Source of the DNA: Acidocella sp.
Lineage (GTDB): Bacteria > Pseudomonadota > Alphaproteobacteria > Acetobacterales > Acetobacteraceae
Direction: 5' to 3'
Assembly: GCA_028687415.1 (NCBI GenBank)
Contig: JAQUAC010000088.1
Span: 1 to 8,361, forward strand
Length of the DNA stretch: 8,361 nucleotides
The notes below the pieces were generated by a model. It was given only the letters and a program-made list of their open reading frames with translations, was not told the DNA's origin and searched no databases. Positions 1 to 5,185 of the stretch are shown here, one piece after another (the stretch's first letter is position 1; each line of letters starts with the position of its first letter). The translations under genes were made by a program, and so were the position numbers.

Positions 1-2
1 CC

Positions 3-62
3 CCGCCGCAGGAGCGCCGCTTGGCCGGGGTGTTGCGGCCGGCGGTAATTCCGGTGCGGTAA
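3..62 (+). CDS. possible 3' end of an upstream gene (partial, uncertain)
   Basis: One plus-strand frame is open from the window edge and ends in TAA at 60-62; its visible tail reads PPQERRLAGVLRPAVIPVR. A second plus-strand frame is also open and ends in TGA at 68-70, and its glycine/alanine-rich tail looks less protein-like. With about 20 codons visible neither can be assigned to a family, and the stretch may be noncoding. If real, the gene ends about 50 bases before the next start with no hairpin terminator between, so read-through into the small membrane protein gene would be possible. Confidence 0.2.
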   Translation, partial: PPQERRLAGVLRPAVIPVR

Positions 63-113
63 TGGCCTGACGGGTGCCATACTCCACCGCTCTGACAGGA
101 GCCGAGACCAAAG

Positions 114-497
114 GTGAAAACACCGAAACTGCGCGAAAAACTCTCCAGACTGAACGACCAGATCGCCATCCGCGCCAATGCGATCTTCGCGACCATGGGG
201 TTTTTCTGGTTCTGCCTGATCCTCACTCTACTGCCGCTGAAATGGCCGGCAACGATGCCCTTCGTGCAATATGCCAGCTCTGGCGTGCTGCAACTGGTGG
301 CGCTGCCGCTGTTGGGCGTGGGCACGCTGCTGGCCGCCCGCGCCTCGGACCGGCTGGCCAAAGAGCAGCACGACGCGGTGATGGAGACCGTGAACGATGT
401 GCGCGAGATGCTGGGCGAGTTGCACCAGCTGCATCTGGACCTGCGCATAAAGGTGAGCGAAGTGCTGGAGAATCGCGGCACCCAGCCGCCAGCGTAA
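114..497 (+). CDS. small two-helix membrane protein of unknown function
   Basis: This encodes 127 residues starting at GTG, with AGGAG at 96-100 (13-base spacing, slightly long) as the only good ribosome binding site nearby. Residues 1-22 are basic and polar. Residues about 24-41 and 56-75 are hydrophobic and should cross the inner membrane as a hairpin, joined by a short loop containing KWPATMPF. Residues about 78-120 are charged and probably form a cytoplasmic amphipathic or coiled-coil helix (KEQHDAVMETVNDVREML and onward). The layout of two helices followed by a helical tail recalls the short bacterial proteins labelled low-affinity iron permease-like, but no metal-binding motif is visible, so no function is assigned. 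Codon use and the clean terminator just after the stop support a real gene. It converges on malate synthase G. Confidence 0.75.
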   Translation: MKTPKLREKLSRLNDQIAIRANAIFATMGFFWFCLILTLLPLKWPATMPFVQYASSGVLQLVALPLLGVGTLLAARASDRLAKEQHDAVMETVNDVREMLGELHQLHLDLRIKVSEVLENRGTQPPA

Positions 498-531
498 AAA
501 AGCCGGGGAAGCTGCCTTCCCCGGCTTTTTT
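496..531. terminator. bidirectional intrinsic terminator
   Basis: A perfect 10-bp stem (gccggggaag at 502-511 pairing with cttccccggc at 516-525) closes a 4-base loop. It is preceded by six A (496-501) and followed by six T (526-531), so it reads as a Rho-independent terminator on both strands. It overlaps the stop codon of the small membrane protein gene and lies two bases beyond the malate synthase stop, serving both convergent genes. Confidence 0.93.
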
Positions 532-533
532 AA

Positions 534-2690
534 TTAAGCGGCCTTCGCTTCGCGGCGGCGGCGGGTGAGAATGAACTCGGTATAGCCATTCGGCTGGGTA
601 CGCCCCTCGAACACGAGGTCGCACGCGGCGGCGAAGGCCGGGCCGGAGAAATCCGGGGCCAGCGGCTTATAGGCCGCGTCACCCGCATTCTGCTTATCCA
701 CCACTAGCGCCATGCGCTTCAGCGTCTCCAGCACCTGCGCCTTGGTGACAATGCCTTGGTGCAGCCAGTTGGCGATATGCTGGGAGGAAATACGCAGCGT
801 CGCGCGGTCTTCCATCAGGCCCACGTCATGGATATCCGGCACCTTGGAGCAGCCGACGCCCTGGTCGATCCAGCGCACCACGTAGCCCAGCAGGCCCTGC
901 GCGTTGTTGTCCAGCTCCTGCTGGATTTCCTCGGGGTTCCAGTTCGGGCGGTCGGCCAGCGGGATGGTCAGCAGGTCCGACAGCTTGGCGGGGGCGCGGG
1001 ATTTCAGCTCGTTCTGGCGAGCGAACACATCCACCATGTGGTAGTGCAGCGCGTGCAGCGTGGCGGCGGTGGGGGATGGCACCCAGGCGGTGTTGGCGCC
1101 AGCTCGCGGGTGGGCGATCTTCTGCTCCAGCATCGCGGCCATCATGTCTGGTGCGGCCCACATGCCCTTGCCGATCTGCGCCTTGCCCTGCAACCCGCAT
1201 TCCAGGCCAAAATCGACGTTCCGGTCCTCATACGCCTTGATCCAGGGTTGGGTCTTGATGTCGTTCTTGCGCAGGAAGGCGCCAGCCTCGAAGGAGGTAT
1301 GGATTTCATCGCCGGTGCGGTCCAGGAAGCCAGTATTGATGAACACCACGCGGCTCTTGGCGGCCTCGATGCACGCCTTCAAGTTGGCGGAGGTGCGGCG
1401 CTCCTCGTCCATGATGCCCATTTTCAGGGTGTTCCGCCCCAGGCCCAGCAGCTCTTCCACGGCACCGAACAAGGCGTTGGCGTTGGCCACTTCTTCCGGC
1501 CCGTGCAGCTTGGGCTTAACGATGTAGACCGAGCCTTGGCGCGAGTTACGGTGCGCCTGCAAATCATGCATGGCGATAAGCGAGGTGATGACAGCGTCGA
1601 TCACCGTCTCCGGGATCTCCTTGCCATTCAGAGTGATGGCATCGGTCAGCATGTGGTGGCCGACATTGCGCACCAGCAGCAGCGAGCGGCCATGCAGGGT
1701 GAGCTTTTTGCTCCCGTCCGGCGCGGTGTAGACGCGGTCCTCATTCAACTTGCGCTCAAAGGTCTTGCCGCCTTTTTCCACGGACGCGGAGAGCGTGCCC
1801 TGCATCAGGCCTAGCCAGTTGCGGTAGACCTCGACCTTATCCTCGGCATCCACGGCGGCGACGCTGTCCTCGCAATCGCAGATCGTGCTGATGGCGGATT
1901 CCAGAATGACATCGGCGATGCCGGCGGTGTCGTTCTTGCCGATGGGGTGGGTGGCATTGATGACGATTTCAGCGTGCAGGTTATGGTTCTTCAGCAACAC
2001 GCCCTTCAGCGCATCCTCCGCGCCGGTGTAGCCTACGAATTGCGCGCCATCCTTCAGGCCGACCTCGCCGGAGGGCAGCAGCACGGCGAGATGGCCATTA
2101 TGCACCTTGTAGCTGAGCGCATCGGCGTGGCTGCCGTTGGCAAGGGGGAAATGCGCGTCCAGAAAGGCGCGGGCGCGGGCAATAACCAGATCGGCACGGG
2201 CAAAGTTGAAGCCCTTGCCGCGGGCGGCCTCGCCTTCGTCGGGGATGGCGTCGGTGCCGTAAAGCGCGTCATACAGGCTGCCCCAGCGCGCGTTGGCGGC
2301 GTTCAGGGCATAGCGGGCATTGGAGACGGGCACCACGAGCTGCGGGCCGGCGATCCGGGCGATCTCGTCATCGACATTCGCGGTGTCGATGCTGAAGGCG
2401 GCGGGCTCGGGCAGCAGATAGCCGATCTCGCGCAGGAAGGCCTCATAGGCGGCGGCGTCATGCGTCTGGCCCTTATGGGCCACATGCCAGGCATCGATTT
2501 TGCCCTGAATCGCGTCACGCTTGGCCAGCAGGATGGCATTGGTGGCGGCGAAATCTGTGACCAGCGCGCCGAACCCGGCCCAGAACTTGTCGGCGTCCAA
2601 CCCGGTACCGGGCAATGCCTCCTGGTTCACGAAGTTATACAGCACGGAGGCGACGTTCAGACCGCCTGCGGAAATTCTGGCTTCGGACAT
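534..2690 (-). CDS. glcB: malate synthase G
   Basis: Malate synthase G condenses glyoxylate and acetyl-CoA to malate in the cytoplasm, completing the glyoxylate shunt or feeding glycolate-derived carbon into the TCA cycle. The 718-residue length fits the single-chain G isoform (about 720 residues); the A isoform is much shorter. Visible hallmarks are CDCEDSVAAVD (about 271-281), GRSLLLVRNVGHHM (334-347, with the catalytic Arg), YIVKPKLHGPEE (389-400), MGIMDEERRTSANL (424-437, with a Mg-binding Glu), NTGFLDRTGDEIHTS (452-466, with a Mg-binding Asp) and GCSKVPDIHDVGLMEDRATLRISSQ-type sequence at 613-637, where Cys614 and Asp628 match E. coli Cys617 and the catalytic base Asp631. The start at 2690 is chosen over one 22 codons upstream because AGGAG sits 7 bases before it and family N-termini begin near it. 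It appears monocistronic; no isocitrate lyase or glycolate oxidase gene is in the window. Confidence 0.97.
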   Translation of the reverse strand: MSEARISAGGLNVASVLYNFVNQEALPGTGLDADKFWAGFGALVTDFAATNAILLAKRDAIQGKIDAWHVAHKGQTHDAAAYEAFLREIGYLLPEPAAFSIDTANVDDEIARIAGPQLVVPVSNARYALNAANARWGSLYDALYGTDAIPDEGEAARGKGFNFARADLVIARARAFLDAHFPLANGSHADALSYKVHNGHLAVLLPSGEVGLKDGAQFVGYTGAEDALKGVLLKNHNLHAEIVINATHPIGKNDTAGIADVILESAISTICDCEDSVAAVDAEDKVEVYRNWLGLMQGTLSASVEKGGKTFERKLNEDRVYTAPDGSKKLTLHGRSLLLVRNVGHHMLTDAITLNGKEIPETVIDAVITSLIAMHDLQAHRNSRQGSVYIVKPKLHGPEEVANANALFGAVEELLGLGRNTLKMGIMDEERRTSANLKACIEAAKSRVVFINTGFLDRTGDEIHTSFEAGAFLRKNDIKTQPWIKAYEDRNVDFGLECGLQGKAQIGKGMWAAPDMMAAMLEQKIAHPRAGANTAWVPSPTAATLHALHYHMVDVFARQNELKSRAPAKLSDLLTIPLADRPNWNPEEIQQELDNNAQGLLGYVVRWIDQGVGCSKVPDIHDVGLMEDRATLRISSQHIANWLHQGIVTKAQVLETLKRMALVVDKQNAGDAAYKPLAPDFSGPAFAAACDLVFEGRTQPNGYTEFILTRRRREAKAA

Positions 2691-2697
2691 AGATGGG

Positions 2698-2702
2698 CTC
2701 CT
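2698..2702 (-). promoter_or_regulatory. ribosome binding site of glcB
   Basis: On the minus strand this reads AGGAG, 7 bases before the ATG at 2690. It decides the start: the upstream in-frame ATG at 2756 has no comparable site and would add a 22-residue basic tail not expected in malate synthase G. Confidence 0.85.
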
Positions 2703-2869
2703 GTATCGTGTGACTGGGTGATGCCGCAAAGCCGGGGCCAAACGCAAGTTTCTCAAGTTTTCTGTAACGTAGCCACGGCTCTGAAAGTCTTTGCGGAGCA
2801 GTTACACCAGCGGCTCGCGGGAACATAATAACCCGGCACGCAAAACATTATTGCCTAAAGAGGCACGAC
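2703..2869. other. glcB upstream region with a tandem 9-mer
   Basis: This gap lies between the glycosyltransferase stop and the malate synthase ribosome binding site and should hold the glcB promoter. No good -35/-10 pair is evident. On the minus strand an imperfect tandem repeat, AAACTTGAG then AAACTTGCG, occupies 2743-2760, about 53 bases before the glcB start; it could be a regulator site or chance. No hairpin with a T-run follows the glycosyltransferase gene, so its transcript may continue into glcB or end by Rho. Confidence 0.4.
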
Positions 2870-4852
2870 TCAGGCTGCGGCGGGGAGAAAGCCGGGCACC
2901 GGCCGCCCCAACTGCACCCGCTCCGGCATGCCATGCGCCTCCACCAACTGCGCCCAGCTGATGCTGGCGACATGATAGGGCCGCCCGCCATCCTCCGGCG
3001 TGAAGAGGATAATGCCGCCCGGGACCGGGCCGGGGGCGTAATTCTCCAGAACCACGCGCCCGGCCGCGATTTCAGCGGCAAAGCGCTCGGCCAGGGCGTA
3101 ATAACGCCGCACATCCGGCTCCACCGCCACAACGCGGCCGCCCGCCGCGAGCACGGTCTCCATTTCCGCCGCTGTACCCAGCACCAGAAACACCAGCCCC
3201 GGCACCGCCGGGGGCAGCGCGCCGGAAAGAAGCGCCATTTCCGCCTCCAGCCTTGGGGCCAAGCGCTGCGGCCAGACATCCTCGGCATCACGCATGTCGT
3301 AACTCGCCCATAGATGCGTCCCCCCCTGGAGCTGGGGATATTTTTTCAGGCGCTCAATGAAATGCTCCATGCTACGGCACTGAAAATGCATCAGTTTGGC
3401 TACCGACCAGTCCGGAGCGGCATCAATGATCCCCTCTGTTCCACCCCAGCGCAGCGGCGCGCCGCTGGCCAGCACGGCGCGGTCGGGGGCAACATCAAAA
3501 CAATGCACACCGCGCCATGCTGCCCCCACCGCGCGCGGCCGGACGAAGCATTTGACATGACGATTGATGGCACGGTGCGCGTCGCCGTGCCAGGTATAGG
3601 CAAGAGGCGGCGGCGCGGCGGGCTTTAGCGCATGCCCGGAACTGCCGTAATTGCACCAGTTTACCGCCACCTCATCCGCACCGGGAAAGCGTGCCAGAAA
3701 CGCCGTCACGGTCTCGTCCTGACGCAGGGAGAGGAACTCGTCCGCATCGAAAAAGGCTAGCCAGGCGAACTCCCCTTTATAAGTGGCAATGGCGTGGCGG
3801 TAGGCTTCGTCCTGCCGCCATGTATGGGGCTTCTCGCGCTGGCCAGGCGTACGGGAGAGACGGATATCCCAATGGCTTGCGGCCTGCTGCAACAGCTCCC
3901 AGGTGCCATCGGTGGAATCATCATCATAAACGATGGCGGCGCTGAAGCCGAGCAGCTTGTACCAGGCCAGCCAGGCAAGGATGTCGCTGGCTTCATCCCT
4001 CACCACCAGCACCACGGCGCAGGGCTCCTGCGCCACGGGGGCGAACTGTGCCTCATGGATAGACAAATAATGCCGGTAGCCTGCCGGGTTGCGCGCCACC
4101 AAAGCCTGCAGTTCCGGATGCGTGCTGGCATGCACGTCGCTGAACAGACGCCGTACCACCACGGGCTTGATCCCATGCCAGTGCAGAATCTGGGCGCGCG
4201 GGTTCTCCCCCCAATAAGGCTTCCAGTTGAATTCCGGCGGCATCGGTTCCCACTTGCCATCATAGAAGCGGCGATACATTTCCTGATCCAGGCCAAGATG
4301 CAGGTTCTGCCGGATGAAGCTGATGAAAGCCGGGTAATCGGCGCGCATTTGCGGCAGGTTGAGCAGCAGCACGCCGCTATTCAGGCCATCCTGAAAGGTG
4401 AATTCCGAGCAACCGGCAAAGTAGCGCGGCCGCGCTTGGCGCAGGGCCGGACTGGGGTCGGCCAGAAACATCACATCCGCATCTGTATAGAGAACAAACT
4501 CGTCCTCCTGCTCCAGCACGGGGATCTCCACACGCAGGAAGGCGCCCGACGCAATGCCTAGCCAATGCGGCTCCGGCTTGTGGCGCTCCAGCTCGGCATA
4601 AAACGGTACACGGTGGGGAATGACCGTTACACCCTGGCGGCGCAACTCTTGCGCCAACTCATGAGCGGGCGGCCCGTCCCATAATAGATGCGGGCGCAGC
4701 GTGGTATGCCGCCGCGCCGAGCTCAGAGCTGCGCGGATAAGCGAGCGCCAATCATGGTCCCGGCTCTTCAGTGAGGCTGCCGAAAGGGCAAAATACCACT
4801 TCAACCCGTATTGGTCCGTCATGTCCCCAGTTTTTACCGGCTGGCGCGCCAC
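2870..4852 (-). CDS. multi-module glycosyltransferase (GT8-like + GT2/GT92-like + partial FkbM-like end)
   Basis: This 660-residue soluble protein probably moves sugars onto a cell-surface glycan; donor and acceptor cannot be read from sequence. Module 1 (about 16-235) is GT8-like: the metal-binding DxD in FVLYTDADVMF (119-129, Asp124/Asp126), DGLNSGVLLLN (155-165), DQEMYRRF (189-196) and HWHGIKP (224-230), like the GT8 HxxGxxKP end motif. Module 2 (about 276-525) resembles the GT2_4/GT92 group: VVRDEASDILAWLAWYKLLG (283-302), YDDDSTDGTW (309-318), FFDADEFL (367-374) and VNWCNYGSSGH (397-407). Residues about 550-660 carry VVAVEPDVRRYYAL and ISWAQLVEAHGMP, like an FkbM methyltransferase, but stop before that fold is complete. 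The start is uncertain: GTG at 4852 has a weak AGGG 7 bases upstream; ATG at 4822 (30 codons... ten residues in) lacks a well-spaced site. No transmembrane segment or signal peptide is seen, and no other polysaccharide gene adjoins it. Confidence 0.85.
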   Translation of the reverse strand: MARQPVKTGDMTDQYGLKWYFALSAASLKSRDHDWRSLIRAALSSARRHTTLRPHLLWDGPPAHELAQELRRQGVTVIPHRVPFYAELERHKPEPHWLGIASGAFLRVEIPVLEQEDEFVLYTDADVMFLADPSPALRQARPRYFAGCSEFTFQDGLNSGVLLLNLPQMRADYPAFISFIRQNLHLGLDQEMYRRFYDGKWEPMPPEFNWKPYWGENPRAQILHWHGIKPVVVRRLFSDVHASTHPELQALVARNPAGYRHYLSIHEAQFAPVAQEPCAVVLVVRDEASDILAWLAWYKLLGFSAAIVYDDDSTDGTWELLQQAASHWDIRLSRTPGQREKPHTWRQDEAYRHAIATYKGEFAWLAFFDADEFLSLRQDETVTAFLARFPGADEVAVNWCNYGSSGHALKPAAPPPLAYTWHGDAHRAINRHVKCFVRPRAVGAAWRGVHCFDVAPDRAVLASGAPLRWGGTEGIIDAAPDWSVAKLMHFQCRSMEHFIERLKKYPQLQGGTHLWASYDMRDAEDVWPQRLAPRLEAEMALLSGALPPAVPGLVFLVLGTAAEMETVLAAGGRVVAVEPDVRRYYALAERFAAEIAAGRVVLENYAPGPVPGGIILFTPEDGGRPYHVASISWAQLVEAHGMPERVQLGRPVPGFLPAAA

Positions 4853-5185
4853 CGCAATACCCTAGCCAAACAAGCCTCTTGCGGGATGTGGATAATTGGG
4901 TCATCTACTACAACCGGTGTGCGGTGAAGCGCTGAAACGAGCCTGATTAAGGCCGGATTCGCTACCCGCACCCAGCAACAAAAGAATACCCCATAGCCGG
5001 GGGCGCAAAACCCCGGCGAGTTCAAGGACCGATGACCGCTCTGCCTACCGAAGTTTCCCATTTCTGCTCGGACAAGGCGCGGCACGGCTCCGCTTCCATT
5101 TGCATACCCCAACATCGCGCAAGCACGGCTCTGAGCACACAAGCTCGGGCTGGCACCGCACGCGCGCACCGGAGTTTTTTGGTTT
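4853..5185. other. divergent intergenic region with the rne leader
   Basis: This 333-base gap separates the minus-strand glycosyltransferase gene from rne and should contain both promoters. I found no convincing sigma-70 -35/-10 pair on either strand; TTGCGG at 4879-4884 is the only faint -35 candidate for rne and has a poor partner. The rne side holds a 7-bp GC hairpin (4996-5017) and a 9-base direct repeat, GCACGGCTC, at 5082-5090 and 5123-5131. A 73-codon open frame starting at 5032 runs into rne out of frame and has a composition that does not look like a protein. The long leader would suit RNase E autoregulation, which is known in E. coli, but that is inference. Confidence 0.5.
4996..5017 (+). 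other. GC-rich hairpin upstream of rne
   Basis: gccgggg (4996-5002) pairs perfectly with ccccggc (5011-5017) around the 8-base loop gcgcaaaa. It lies about 170 bases before the rne start. It is not followed by a T-run on the plus strand, so it is not an intrinsic terminator there. Whether it is inside the transcript depends on the unknown start site. Confidence 0.5.

Noticed and set aside
756..1814. A long plus-strand open frame (352 codons) opposite malate synthase
   Set aside because: It is antisense to a well-supported enzyme gene. Its His/Gln/Gly/Val-rich composition is what the reverse frame of GC-rich coding DNA gives, and no family motif is present.
2691..2756. A 22-residue N-terminal extension of malate synthase G from the ATG at 2756
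   Set aside because: The extension is basic and unlike family N-termini, and a good AGGAG site sits before the ATG at 2690.
2830..2869. The AT-rich AATAA / TTATT pair after the glycosyltransferase gene as a terminator
   Set aside because: The stem would be about 5 bp of A-T pairs with a long loop and no T-run, too weak for an intrinsic terminator.
5082..5131. Direct repeat GCACGGCTC (two copies) as a regulator site
   Set aside because: Two 9-base copies 41 bases apart in GC-rich DNA are weak evidence, and they are not symmetric or in helical phase in an obvious way.
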